DNA from: Hermatobates lingyangjiaoensis
Taxonomy: Eukaryota > Arthropoda > Insecta > Hemiptera > Hermatobatidae
DNA: 64,000 nt
NCBI GenBank assembly: GCA_026182355.1
Contig: JAPFBL010000068.1
Location: forward strand, 1,364,001-1,428,000
Direction: 5' to 3'
Each line of letters begins with the position of its first letter. The first letter of the stretch is position 1. Positions 24,447 to 36,060 of this stretch are shown here, in pieces. Both the position numbers and the translations under genes were made by a program. Below the pieces are notes generated by a model that was not told the DNA's origin, did no database searches, and saw nothing but the letters and a program-made list of their open reading frames with translations.

Positions 24447-24722
24447 AGTTACCTTAATTGGAATCTTGGCCAAGGAAAAAGTAAAGCTAATCTTACCCGT
24501 TTTAAAATCATTGAACAACCAACTTGTCCATGTGGAGCAAATTTTTAAAACTGGCATAATATTTTGTATAAATGCCCAATATACAAAAAAGAAAGGTCCA
24601 CGTTTAAAAAAGAAGTGATTATACAAGGTGGAAAGCTGCCAATGACTGAGTGCGAAAAGATTACTAATAAAACTCTTAAATTGATAAAATTCATATACAG
24701 ACATAAACAAATTATAACATGA
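24447..24722 (+). pseudogene. LINE reverse transcriptase C-terminal end, broken
   Basis: Translation in the frame of 24462 gives LTRFKIIEQPTCPCG, then WHNILYKCPIYKKERSTF and GGKLP, ending at TGA 24720-24722. The order Arg-Phe, Pro-x-Cys-x-Cys-Gly, His-x-Leu-x-x-Cys-Pro, Glu-Arg is the zinc-knuckle-like C-terminal end of non-LTR retrotransposon proteins of the Jockey/R1 type. Cys codons are at 24525, 24531 and 24573, and His at 24555. A stop (TAA, 24546-24548) interrupts it just before the His, and a stop at 24444 closes the frame upstream, so only the 3' end remains. The AT-rich 3' untranslated tail runs on to about 24930. A second copy lies at 58.43 kb. Confidence 0.8.
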
Positions 24723-24935
24723 CCCTTAAGAGTACTTACGTCTCATTATAAGACCTAAAATAGTCATTATAACAATATCAATAATATAATTATCATAATT
24801 TATAATACTAATATTAACTATCAAATGTTACACCTTTTATACTATATTTTTCTAAATATAATTATTTGACTTTTAAATGTATATATTGTATTAGCATTGT
24901 TTTTATTGCTATAATTTTCAAATGAATACTTGTAA
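24723..24935 (+). mobile_element. LINE 3' untranslated tail
   Basis: Aligns by eye with 58507-58715: both carry TCATTATAAGACC/TCATTTAAGACTG, then a run of ATAGTNATTATANNAATATCAA blocks, and end with a TTTAATNTATNTATTGTATT-like stretch. Sharing of both the coding end and the tail shows one LINE family. Confidence 0.7.
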
Positions 24936-24965
24936 TCTGTGAATGGGTAAAGATGATAAATAAAC

Positions 24966-24993
24966 TCCCTGACTTTGGGATACCAAAATCAGG
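24966..24993. repeat. Hairpin
   Basis: CCCTGACTTTGG and CCAAAATCAGGG form an imperfect 12-bp stem with a 4-base loop. Function unknown; no neighbouring gene makes a terminator meaningful here. Confidence 0.5.
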
Positions 24994-25316
24994 GAAAACA
25001 AAAAAAATTGGAATATACATACATATAGACATAATGAATTCACATACAAGAGATCGGAAAAAACTTACTTCATACTCTATTTTGACTTTTGTCCCCATCA
25101 GGTAAATGTCTGCATCTTCGGACTGCCTGATATCTATCCACCTCATAAACGATGCAATATACACATAATATTAAGTTTCTGTAATCCCTTGTATACGTAC
25201 TCTTTCTGTGAATTTATTATGTATTATGTGAATTATGTATGTATTTAGATTCCATTTAAAGATTTCATTTTGTCTGTGAATTAATTTAATTTGTCGAACC
25301 TGTTTATATAACTACT

Positions 25317-25512
25317 TATGATCAAAACACAATAAGAAATGAGAAAACAAGACTAAGATCTTTCAACCGTAACAAGCGGTCTTCGTCAGAAAGACCTTTC
25401 TGACGAAGACCACTTATTACGGTTGAAAGATTTTAGTCTTGTTTTCCCATTTGTTATTGTAGTTTGATAATTGATTGTTATTTCATGTGTTTATGTGAAA
25501 TCTTTTTATATA
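25317..25512. mobile_element. Family B fold-back with hammerhead-like core in both arms
   Basis: Left arm (minus strand): core 25361-25389, CTGACGA, extra A, GACCG/CGGTT hairpin, GAAA. Right arm (plus strand): CTGACGA at 25400-25406, extra A, GACC (25408-25411), GGTT (25421-25424), GAAA (25425-25428). The arms then continue with the shared GTCTTGTTTTCCCATTT and CATGTGTTTATGTGAAATC blocks. The centre is CAGAAAGACCTTTCTG. Confidence 0.85.
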
Positions 25513-26392
25513 TAACAAATACCTAAAAGTTGTAAAAACGAAGTAGAGCAGAAACCAGTTGTTTAAAGTTAGTAAAAAACACGAATGAAAGACATTACAT
25601 CCACACTTACAATCGTTCCTTTTCGGTTTCAACTGTCTTCATTTGGTCAAAGAAGGTAAAGTACACGCAAGACGGAGCGAAGTGTTTAGTAACTGTTTCC
25701 AATATAAACGGAATATATCATAAATACCTGGTCAACAGTCATTCAAGTGGAAAAACATGAATTATTCTGGGCTGAAAAGATAGCAATAACTGTCCGGTCG
25801 GACCTGAGTTCAAAGAGGCCTAACATTGAAGAGGGAGTAGGAGCGAAACCGGACCTGCATTAAACAAGAGATCTAATCAACAATCCAACCCTTCCTTGCA
25901 CTAGGATGCTAATGCCCAATTTAGTTCTATGTCAGACAGGATTTCTTGGGTCAATCCAGCCCTCTATCGTATATTGGTACTAAAGGCTTATCTAGCAATA
26001 AGGTGCTTAAGCGTGCAAAGGCCAATGCAGCCCTTGTACATGGACACGCAGGTAGACATTGCATCAAGTATCCCTCTGTGGAAAGTAGTTATTTCAGAGC
26101 AACAATGAAGATAAAGCCATCATTTTCTGCACTCGTAGATATCAGTCTGTTGCAAAAACTCTTTACAACCCTAGTATTCAGATCCAACTGACTTCTTTAT
26201 CCGAGAGGTAATACGTGTAAAAAGCAGACGAGGTAATAGCAAGAGCATTTTCCCGCAGAGTAGCCTAAAGACATCCCTTGGTGTGAATCATTTGCCGCCT
26301 TTATTACTCCAGACATAAAGAAAAAAACATAATCTCTAATTTAATGTTTGATGTTTCAAATACATAGTTACAAAGAAGCATATTTATATAAT
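25513..26392. other. Unique DNA, weak internal repetition
   Basis: No gene recognised. Between 25870 and 26070 the word CCAATGCAGCCC/TCAATCCAGCCC recurs about 80 bp apart, suggesting a very old tandem repeat. Confidence 0.35.
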
Positions 26393-26562
26393 TCAAAATA
26401 GGTTTCTAGAAGAATGAGGTCCAAAGATTAACTACTCCTGATTATAAGCCAACGTTTCGCCAACAACTGATTAGCATTCTCAAGGATAAAACAATAAATT
26501 AAATTAAATTAGTTAATCTTTGGACCGTATTCCTCAAGGCACTTATTTTGAATGTTAAGAAT
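26393..26562. mobile_element. Family C fold-back
   Basis: Arms of about 45-50 bp (TTCAAAATAGGTTTCTAG with GGTCCAAAGATTAACTA, against TTAATCTTTGGACCG and CACTTATTTTGAATG). Between them the minus strand carries CTTGAGAAT, a GCTAA/TTGGC hairpin, GAAACGTTGGC. The 51.1-52.4 kb palindrome has the same arrangement with a GCCAAA/TTTGGC hairpin. Confidence 0.75.
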
Positions 26563-28814
26563 CAGGGGTTGAGAAGCTATATCAATACATTTATGTATAC
26601 TTCATATTCTTAATATACTAACTTATTAATTTTGTTCATAATGTTAAATGACCAAATATAATTATCTTTCTATGAAGAAGCTTTAACCAAAAAGAGAGTT
26701 ATTTGTTTTTTTTTCCTTTTGTAAAAAATAACAATATACGGGTCTAACAAATGGTTTTCATTTATACAATATAAATGAACATTTTTTTATTCACACGTCC
26801 CTATTGTTCAAACATAAAATAAAACCTTAATTATTTCTTTACAATATTCATAATACGATTCTATTTATTTCGGTCTCAAAAATTATGAACATTAAAAAAT
26901 CATAAAAAAATTAAGGTAACTATTTTCAAATTAAAACATGCATCAAAAATAGGGTAAATTTAGGAAGTAAGTTTTAGTGCATGAAGATCATTGCTAGTAC
27001 TGAACGACGTGCACTACAAGGACATGAATACGTTCTACAGAATCGTGTATATTACACTAAAAAGTTATAGCTTTGATAGTAACTGTGTCATTAATTAGAA
27101 GGTATTGAAACAATCTTATTTTAATGAATTCAGATATTTAAAATTGTTCCACATTATTTATTGCCGAAGGACTTCGTAAGAAGCGACTGCTGACTTGCTT
27201 CACAACTAAGTTGTTATCAAGAGTTACCACTTGGAGGTATCACTACAATCCTTGTTGCTTGAGTACATGTTTATAATGTTCTTTCTTCTTCTGTAGGTCG
27301 AATATGCAGAAATGTTTTCATTATTCTTGTTTTACTCATCTGTATTATGAATTTTGTCATAGATATATTTTACAAAATATGAATCACATGTTACAGGTAC
27401 TTAAGATATGTAAAATGAAAACTAAACCATTTTTTTATAACAAAGAGTAATATAAGCGACTAAATCCCAGTTCACACAAGCAGGATAAGTGCTTCATAAC
27501 ACGATACTCGTAACTGCTCGATATTTCGAAATTTCTAACTAAACTAAATAATTCAGAATGCTAATTAATATAACAAGAAGTAGAAGACGAAATATACAAA
27601 GAAAATTATTTGATTTTATCAGAAATAAACAAAGTCACTTTGTATTTAATATTATAAGAGATAAGAGAAGAGGTAGTTTGAAAAATTTTAGAATTGACAC
27701 AGCCAGTTTTTGAAATGTCAAAAAAAAAAGTATTCAAGAAAAGGCTTTGGTAAAATATGTATAGCAAAGTTGAGTTAGGTGATTATAATATTTTTTTAAT
27801 TATTATTTATCACTTCTTTTCTTGTGGAGGTAAAAGAATACACTACAAAAATACAATGAAAATGAGACTATATGTCTATATATTGTAACGATCATTAATG
27901 GCGATATCTATCAGCTTGTGTGACCCTCTGTGGAGGTGAAGTTAATTACAAAAATTAGCTTTCTTAATCAGATCCAGCACCATAAAATTATTCTATAACA
28001 GTTATTTTTGCATATAATTAAAATAATTAATTTACAGTTTAAAAACAATAAAAATTAGAAGTAATTTTTTTTTATAATTCTTTAAGGAATTACGAAATTA
28101 TTATTCTTGAAGGAATATATCAATAAACTAATGGGTAGATTACAAAAAAGCAACCCTATGACGTCAGTAATTTTAAATGTGTCCTGCAAATAGTTTCAAT
28201 ATTAATATGGGTTTGCAATTAGTAGTTAATATAAGGCCTAGACCTAGTATCAACACTTTAGAGACCCGGTGTTACACATTATTTATATTTCAAGATAAAT
28301 AACTAGTGATTTAGTTATAAAAGTATAAATAATGTAAAAACAGAAAATATAAACAAAATTCTATATTTAAACAAGTGTAGTAATTTATGAGATTGGCAGT
28401 AAGTAGACGTTATGTTTAATTAAATGAACATTGAGACTAGCATAGTTAAATTTTAAATGTTGAAATTAAGCGGTTTATCTGGAAAAAAAAACATGGAGCA
28501 AATCAGAAATAATGGACTGACTGACTGTTCATTTGTGTGAATCAATGATGGATGAAAAAATACATGAATAGTGCTGTTATATGCAACTGATTAGGAGCTT
28601 TTAAATGATGGCACTGCACCGAGTTCCAACCTTCTGTTAAGTGCAAAATTATTTGGGAGTTAACAAAAATTGTCATATTTAAATAACGTCTTGAAGGGAA
28701 AAGTTAGAAAGCATTCAAATTAAATATCCTATGTAGTCAATCCTTGCCAGGAAATCTCATATTTGGTTAAATATTGTTATTATCTTGTTGTATTTCAAAA
28801 GTTAGTAGCGACAT
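26563..28814. other. AT-rich stretch without recognisable genes
   Basis: Nothing recognised in about 2.2 kb. Confidence 0.5.
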
Positions 28815-29260
28815 TTATTTGTTACATGCAAGAGCTGTTGGGAGAACTGCATGGAAATCAGCGAAAGGTGGAGCCTCTGGAGGTGAAGAGGGAAGTGTAC
28901 AAATGAGCGGTTTGTGATTTGTGCAAAGCGATCCCAGTGACGAAGCTAGTTGATGGATGTCGGTGCATGGGGCGTGAGAGAGTGAGCAGCAGAGGGTGGT
29001 GAGGGTGGGAAGGAGACAAGGCAAGCGACACAAACTTAATCGGCAAGGGTTATTTCCATAAATCGCTACCAGGTGGTAAACGGTCGGACCCGCCATCAAT
29101 TAGACACGGCTTCCTCATTTACATTGCCGACTTACTAACTCAATTGAAATCAGACCTGGATGGCAAAAAACCACCGTACACTTCCTAATCAACCTCTCCA
29201 TCCATGTAACCCTAATGCGGGTCCATTCACTCACCCTCTCATTAAAACACAATTTATTTT
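28815..29260. other. GC-rich, complex block of unknown role
   Basis: This is one of the most GC-rich and least repetitive stretches of the window. Two minus-strand frames (62 and 94 codons) overlap in different phases, which argues against either being a protein. Words such as CCATAAATCGC, CAGGTGGTAA and GCCATCAATTAGAC resemble homeodomain and E-box sites. A conserved non-coding element or promoter is the best guess. Confidence 0.35.
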
Positions 29261-31256
29261 GATTTAGGAGCAAATTCAATTAAATTTCTCATATCACTAT
29301 AAACTTATGTATTTCTTTGTGTAAATATCTTTGATTAAGGCCCATGTATTAATATCAACAAATGCTGCAATATTTGTCCCTATCTACAAATAACATTCGG
29401 TCTATTCAACAATTTTTTTTTGTATAATAAAAAAATAACGAAAAAGATCAAAATAATGAATACGATTTACATTTTAAACATTTCATCATCAAGGCAAGTT
29501 CAGAAGGCTACTGTTCACATTAAGCGTTTTATTCCGTTCTGTCAATTATTTTTTCTATCTATATAACAAAATTTTATATAGAGACGTGAAATAAAATAAA
29601 TATCTAAACGACAATAAGAAAATCGTATTTTGTGAAGCTACTGGTATGGCTTTCATCTTCATTTTCTTTCATTAGATCGACCGTTAGGAGAGTGGAAATA
29701 TTGGGAATGAGTCCTAGTCTCTAATTTGAAATCCTGTTTGACGGTAAGAAAGCTGAAATGATCGAAAATCGTAAATGTCAATCTCTTTCTCTGTTTTCTA
29801 TTTGTAAATTTAATTATATACATATATATATTAGTGAACTTTAGGAGAAGTCTCTCATTAACAGATTATTTGAGTATGAAGAATAGACCAATATATGAGA
29901 GGTTGAACCTGATCGGTGGAAGAACAAGTTAGGGTTTACTGCTGGACTAGATTGTATTTGTGAAGCCTGCATGAGTCAAATCCCTTTCGACACGTTAAAA
30001 AGAAAAGGTATTTATTTGAGTCAGGAGTTTAAGCACATTTTCACTAATTCTAACGTGCATATACAGGCTGGGTCTTTTATCATGTATTATAATCAATTCC
30101 ACTAGCTGTAGTCCTTGTAGGTAGATCTATACATTCCGGATTATGAGGTTAGTTACCTCATATCGTGGTTTACTCATCTTGTGGGTTTTCTTTCTATGGA
30201 TTTTTTTGTTCCTGCGGCTGGATGCTCAGTTGGTCTGCCCAGAAATGGTGGTAATACGAGTTTACGAATTTTTAAGTCTTTCACAGTCCCTAGTGTGCAA
30301 GTATTCACTACCCAGCTTTTGACTGCTGAACATGGACAGTATATTTGACAGTCATCTGAATTACATATTCATTATTATTTTTCAAGTACTTCAAAAGGCC
30401 TTATTATTAAGCATTAGAAGTCTTAAAAACGACTACACTGTATAGCATTAAGTGTGGCAACCCAGATGATCACACTGCTTTGACAATATGCTATCATATA
30501 AGTATATAAAATAAACGAAAAATAAAACACTGCAAAAACTGACTTCCATTTATCGTCATAATGAGAGGAGATTTGATTCACTTGGGGAGCGAAACCACGC
30601 TGAAGAATCCCTGCCTATATACGGCGGGAGCGAAAGAAACACAACTAACGATATTAAATTAAATAATATAAATACAATAAAAAAATAAAAAAAATATATA
30701 AGGATAGAAAATAAAAGAAACTGACATCAAGAAGCTAAATAGACAAAAAAGAATTATAGATAAATGATATTTTAAAAAAATTAAAAAAAATTGAAACAAT
30801 GTTTGAGATTCAGACCATGAGTTACTCTACCACCAAGGAGACTTGGTGGTCTTCTATCTTTCACAGATAGTTTGTGAAATTCTGAAGCCCTCAACGTAAC
30901 ATGCCCTTCGATTCGGAGATATGTTTCAGAATTTGTACTATGAAACCGTTGTAGAAGTTATGTTTGTAATAGTACACTGAATATATTACACTCGTACGTA
31001 TTATAATATTAATTTCAGAAAGATATATATCAAGTTATTGTTTTCTTGACCACAATGAACAATAATTACTTTTTTTCTTCTCGAGATTTGGTCAGGGTTA
31101 ATTAGCAAAAATCACCTCTTTGCCAACTTTTATCTTTATTTAAAAACATCATCAGAGCTAAAAACGAAATATAAGAACAGTTATCTTAATACTTGCATGT
31201 GCTGGTACCCAGTACCCTTTTTTGACACTATTTATATATTACAATTAGTAAAAATA
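29261..31256. other. AT-rich stretch without recognisable genes
   Basis: No gene defended. A decayed family D-like core (minus strand CTTGATGATGAAATG) lies at about 29480-29498. A small hairpin ATGAGGT/ACCTCAT lies at 30143-30161. CATCATCAGAG at 31145 resembles the start of a PLE-type terminal repeat. Confidence 0.35.
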
Positions 31257-31411
31257 TGAAACAATGTAAACTAAGATAAAATTATAACAATTAGCTATTT
31301 ATAATGGAACTATAAATTCTATAGTTCTGATACCGACAACTTAAGTAGAATTTATAGTTCCATTATAAATTACCTAATTGTTCCCATCCTATCTCAGTTT
31401 ATATTGTTTCA
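31257..31411. mobile_element. Fold-back repeat, about 155 bp
   Basis: The left arm (TGAAACAATGTAAACTAAGA, AACAATTAG, TATAATGGAACTATAAATTC) is mirrored by GAATTTATAGTTCCATTATA, CTAATTGTT and the ATATTGTTTCA end. The loop is near 31325-31345. It belongs to none of families A-G. Confidence 0.8.
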
Positions 31412-31729
31412 TAGATTTATTAATTTGAACTTCTAATGAGTGTTTAAAATGTTTCGCTAGGTAGCGACACATGTATGGTAAATGATGTGATAGCTGATCA
31501 GTTAGTTTGGTTGAAAAAACCAACCTTAACTAAGTAAGTTCTTTCAATGTGTATGTAGAATGTTGTATAGATAACATAATTGTCCTTATATTTCCATTTT
31601 AACCATGAGAATGTCTAGAAATAATGACAAAACGTTGGAAAAGAGGTGATTCTTACAAATAAATCCTGACCAAATTTCAAAAGAGGAAAAGTAATTATAT
31701 ATAGGCGTATTAGTAATATATAATTACTT

Positions 31730-31920
31730 TTCTTCTTCCGTTGGTGACTATCCAACTGTCTCTGTACTAGTGAGCTTGGTTTCTCTCTCTTATCTCTCAT
31801 GAAAACGGTTCAAACCAAAAATTAGAGACTGTATGTTTATGTTTTTGAATTCTCTATGTTTGGTTATCATAATTGAACTTTATTTGTCCGTTTTGGATCG
31901 TATTTTCATCCAAAAAGTTT
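31730..31920 (+). repeat. Family G tail
   Basis: Matches 4.8 and 19.8 kb: GGTTCAAACC followed by AAAAATTAGAGACTGTATG, then ACTTTATTTGTCCGTTTTGG. The GGTT/AACC hairpin replaces GG/CC of the 19.77-kb copy, but CTGATGA has become CTCATGA, so the core is dead here. Confidence 0.65.
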
Positions 31921-31949
31921 ATGTATATACCTACGAGTATATGTAAAAA

Positions 31950-32278
31950 AGTTGGAAGCAGTCCTTCATTTAAACACAATTGTTAAATTATGTTGTTAAA
32001 TAACGCCCCATATATGGCTTTTACCTGTTTCTTACATAATTTCTCCAGTTACCGGAATTCCTTCCTCGTTTCTTCATTAAAACTATAAAGCTTATCAACG
32101 ATATTGCTAGTTTACACGTTTTGAATGTACCACATTCATCATCAGGGCAATAATGAAAATAATAGTTTCAATAACAGAATAGTTTTAATGAAGAGACGAG
32201 GAAGGAATTCCGGAAACCAAAAAATTATTTAAGAAACAGATACAAGACAAATATGGGCCATTATTTAACCATATATAT
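31950..32278. mobile_element. Family D fold-back with hammerhead-like core
   Basis: Arms carry AACGCCCCATATATGGC and CCGGAATTCCTTCCTCG on the left, and the inverse on the right (GACGAGGAAGGAATTCCGG, AATATGGGCCATTATTTAAC). At the centre, on the minus strand (32119-32145): CTGATGA, extra T, GAATGT/ACATTC six-base-pair hairpin with a 3-base loop, then AAAA in place of GAAA. The outer end also carries GTTGGAAGCAGTCCTTC, shared with 52.49 kb. Confidence 0.85.
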
Positions 32279-32281
32279 ATA

Positions 32282-32608
32282 TTATTTGTTACCTCCCTGT
32301 GGAGCGACTCAGATCGTTAACTTCCTGATAACGAGACAATAGAAATATAGTAGTGAGTTTTATGATTTCTTTTTTAAGAATCTAATTTATATACAAACCA
32401 CAGTAAGAAATGAGAAAAAACTGAGATCATTTATCTAAAACAAGTGGTCTTCTGATACTGGTCCAGCTGATACTGGTACTGATGAACGTGAGTAATTTTG
32501 TTTGAAAGTTGTAGATCATTTTTCTGATTTCCTACTGTTGTTTAGACGATGATTTTTAGTTTATTGCTTATTATGAATTGTTATATATATATATATATAT
32601 ATATATAT
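32282..32608. repeat. Decayed family A and B ends, then (TA)n
   Basis: 32320-32375 resembles the family A core (CTTCCTGATAACGAGAC, GAAATATAGTAGTGAGTTTT). 32390-32575 resembles a family B fold-back (AACCACAGTAAGAAATGAG against TTTTCTGATTTCCTACTGTT) with many changes. The TA run at 32582-32608 closes the block. Confidence 0.5.
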
Positions 32609-34678
32609 GGTTTGTGAGAATGAAGAGAGATATTATGCTTTATTCTAATAAATTAGAAAGTGAGTGTTAAATTCTACTTTCTGTTTCCCGTTGCAGTATA
32701 GCTACTTATGAATTTCGTAATGGTACCGGTTCAATCATGTTTGATTTAATTATCATTATAATCATCGATAATATGTGTCTTTGGTATGTATCAATCTATG
32801 CTAAAATCTGTAAAAAACCTTGTAAGTAAATTCCAATCCATGCGTAAGTAAAGCAATAGTGTGGTGAAATATCCTTTGGCTCACTTTATGTAAATAAATA
32901 AATAGACTGTCAAAAGATCTCATCCCAGTTTAGAATTTTATATTATGGTTAATACGTTGTTTTTATTCCACATGTTCTTTGTAAATTCGTTTTAGTTAGA
33001 CAAATGGCAAGTTACCATTTCTTGGCTTGTTCATTACATGGACTAAAAAATATCTTTTTTTTTCATTAGAAGTTAGTAAATAGTTTTACCACTTTTCATC
33101 CTTATTATAATACAACTACAACAAAAACATTAAGAAATTGAAATTTATTTAAAAGGAAACCAAAAAGACCAACCAGAATAGTTGAATAAATCAAGATAGC
33201 AGCAACTTGTTACCGACAATCCCAAGGACGTCTTACCTGGAACAAGCGAGAAAACCTGTGTTACAAGAAATCTTAAAGTAGAAAAGATAAATATTCCAGT
33301 TTTATGAAGTTTTCAGCTAAAACATTACTTACATAGAAATGAAATACTCTTTAACAACACAAATCCATTCAATTGTTATGCAGATTATGATTTCCTAACA
33401 GGTAATTTACATGCAAGTTGGAAGAAGTGAGAGTAAAATATGAACACATCAAATTTACATGTATTATTTATAACTTACTTGTGGAGTATGCAATGGCTGA
33501 TGGTAACTAATATGCTAAAGCTTAATACAAAAAAGGGACAAAAAAAATCATTTAGAAACATGACTCCTCTTTAATATTAAACACATTTCAAAATCTAAAG
33601 ATTTTCTCTGAGCAAGAGTTTCGACATTGAGATCATTTGAAGTAGCCGCTGCACACATACGAGAATGCTCAAGTATTGGGTGTTTGTGTGTGTGTGTGAT
33701 TTACGAATGATGTATGTTTGGTTTAACATCTCGATTCTACACTATTTCCATATCACATCTTTTCTGTTCTTTTGAAATATACTAATCTAATCCTTCTATG
33801 AAATGTAACAGCTTCAGGCGTCCCATCCCAGCAGATTTATTATTGCGTTTGTATGTGTGCATGTTGTACAACATTAGTAATGTTAGTTATTTATAGATTT
33901 GAATTCATTATTTACTCTCCTATTAGTCTCCTTTTTTCATTTAAACAAAAATTTTTCTCCCCTACTCTTGGTTGGAAAACTGACTGACTAGTTATTTAAC
34001 GCTTTCTGTCTAATCAGTTGCTTTGTCACACATTCGGCCACATCTTCTCTTGATTATGACGAGATTCAAATTATATACATGTTTTTTTGTTATACCTCCA
34101 TAACCGACAAAAATAAGAAAGTACCAAATAATAGATTCATAATAACATCACGAAGAAATTAACAATTAGCTTGCTAAAAGATATAATAGAAACAAGTAAC
34201 ACAAATACGGAAGTAGCAATACCTGTAAATGAGTTGAACAAAATAAACAATCAGTGATACTTTTAAGAATACACCAATTAGAACATACTTGTTACATTTT
34301 GAATGCTATAGGTAAAACTCACTTTTCTACGCTTCAGTGGTCCACTGAATATATAAATATTTGAAGAGATCTCCTTGAGGGGCCCTACTCAGGGGGTGAC
34401 GAAAGGTGGACATACTGCAGCGATCTGACCATGAGGTATTTCAGACCGAAACGTTGGAAAGAATAAATATATAGAAAACATTATATAAATATATAATGGT
34501 GAGTTAATATACCTAGTTCCTAGTGAATTTAAATGACTCATTGTAGGGTAAAAAGTTAATGAAATGGTCTCCACATATAATTGTTTTACCCTACAATGAC
34601 TAAATACCACATAATAAGTGATTGTACTACGTTAGAACTAATAAGATATTTGGAAAAGGTATTCAAGAAGTTGAATCT

Positions 34679-34681
<3 letters not shown>
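32609..34681. other. AT-rich stretch without recognisable genes
   Basis: No gene recognised. At 34424-34455 a decayed core (CTGACCATGA, GGT/ACC hairpin, GAAACGTTGG) indicates another PLE-type end. ATTTAAATGACTCATTGTAG and CTACAATGACTAAAT (about 34527 and 34591) form a small inverted pair around it. Confidence 0.35.

Positions 34682-34713
<32 letters not shown>
34682..34713. repeat. (TA)n microsatellite
   Basis: TA run immediately left of a family B end. Confidence 0.95.
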
Positions 34714-34715
<2 letters not shown>

Positions 34716-34716
<1 letters not shown>

Positions 34717-34806
34717 GTTGGGTTTTTGACTCTGACGAAGACCGCTTGTTACGGTTGAAAGATCTTAGTCTTGTTTTCTCATTTTCTTATTGTGATTTGA
34801 TCATTG
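34716..34806 (+). repeat. Family B end with intact hammerhead-like core
   Basis: CTGACGA (34732-34738), extra A (34739), GACCG (34740-34744), loop CTTGTTA, CGGTT (34752-34756), GAAA (34757-34760), then GATCTTAGTCTTGTTTTC. The hairpin closes with one G-U pair. TA tracts lie on both sides (34682-34713 and 34807-34850). Confidence 0.8.
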
Positions 34807-34813
34807 ATATATA

Positions 34814-34855
<42 letters not shown>

Positions 34856-34861
34856 AAAGGT

Positions 34862-35107
34862 CCGTGTGGACAATAAACACTTTAACACATAGAAAAGAAC
34901 ACAGAAAGACACTACAGAACTCACTTCGATATTTCGACATCCGTCGTCATCGGAAGAAGTGCGAAGTACTCGCGTTGAGAAGCAAACTACTAGGTAGTAG
35001 TTTGCTTCTCAACGCGAGTACTTCGCACTTCTTCCCGATGACGACGGATGTCGAAATATCGAAGTGAGTTCTGTAGTGTCTTTCTGTGTTCTTTTCTATG
35101 TGTTAAA

Positions 35108-35110
<3 letters not shown>
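34862..35110. mobile_element. Family A palindrome, arms about 115 bp
   Basis: An almost perfect inverted repeat centred at about 34994 (CAAACTACTAGGTAGTAGTTTG-like centre). Each arm contains GAAAAGAACACAGAAAGAC, GAACTCACTTCGATATTTCG and the core. Cores: minus strand 34932-34953 and plus strand 35035-35056, each CCGATGA (one change from CTGATGA), extra C, GAC, loop GGAT, GTC, GAAA. Bordered by (TA)n on both sides. Confidence 0.9.

Positions 35111-35142
<32 letters not shown>
35111..35142. repeat. (TA)n microsatellite
   Basis: TA run between the family A palindrome and a family F arm. Confidence 0.95.
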
Positions 35143-35144
<2 letters not shown>

Positions 35145-35145
<1 letters not shown>

Positions 35146-35240
35146 GATAAACGAAAAACAGATTACACTAAAAATAAACTGTGACACATAGAAAGAAACA
35201 TTTTCTGACCGTTATGGAAAAATATATGCTCAATATATGG
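35145..35240 (+). repeat. Family F single arm
   Basis: Contains AAATAAACTGTGACACATAG and CTGACCGTTATGG as in the 4.1-kb fold-back, with a deletion in between. Confidence 0.6.
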
Positions 35241-36060
35241 CCGTTATATAAATATTTCAGTAGCCAACCTTTGCTCCGACTGGTTGAAACTAATATTTAT
35301 AAAATTTATAGCTTGAAATATAAATCACGTTGGTTACTTTTGTATTGTATAGTGTCTAAAAAAATAATTATGAAATATTTGTTTTAATAAAGTTAATGGT
35401 TCACACAGTTAGTAGGCAATTTATCTTTAGTGTAGTTTTGTCTTGCCATAACGTATTATTTTTAAATATTTAATTTCATATGATTTTAAAATTAATACCC
35501 ATAAAATTGTGCATAAATACATTAGTACATTTTATTATACATTCTGATATTTTCAACAATTAATAAAGATAAATCTTTTTGTATGCAGAAATAATTCAAC
35601 TGAAACGCTATATAAAAACAGGATTATATTTAGTCAAATAAAAATCAAACCAGTTGAAAATAAACATACATGAATATTTGTCATGCGTAAAATTCTTTGG
35701 AAGAATTTTGAGTGGACGCAGTTAAAATGAGTTAAACATGAAAAAAAAACCAGTTAGATACATAAAGAGAGGAAAAGAGAGAATGTGTTAAAGAAGCGTA
35801 GATTTGTGCTTTAATAAAACTGAAAAGGCTTGGGTAGGTTTTGAAATTGTTGCAAATGTGGATTGATTACAAGAGATGCATGCATTGCGAGTCATCCAAG
35901 CAACGCTATGAATGCTTCGATCACTGAACTGAACAACCGATTCAACAGTCTGTAAAACATAGTCTGTCTGCTGTTACCACTTGTTGAGCATTAGTGCTAA
36001 GACGAACCTCAGTAACGACTATGTAGACGGACGCAGGAAACCGTGCCTTAGGAGAGCAAA
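35241..36060. other. AT-rich stretch without recognisable genes
   Basis: Nothing recognised. Confidence 0.5.

Noticed and set aside
28815..29099. 94-codon minus-strand frame with Cys/Pro-rich composition
   Set aside because: A second frame overlaps it in another phase, there is no domain and no conserved motif. Raised G+C alone lengthens frames.
30150..30350. Short coding-like frame around GTTCCTGCGGCTGGATGCTC
   Set aside because: About 47 codons, no recognised motif, and no supporting neighbours.
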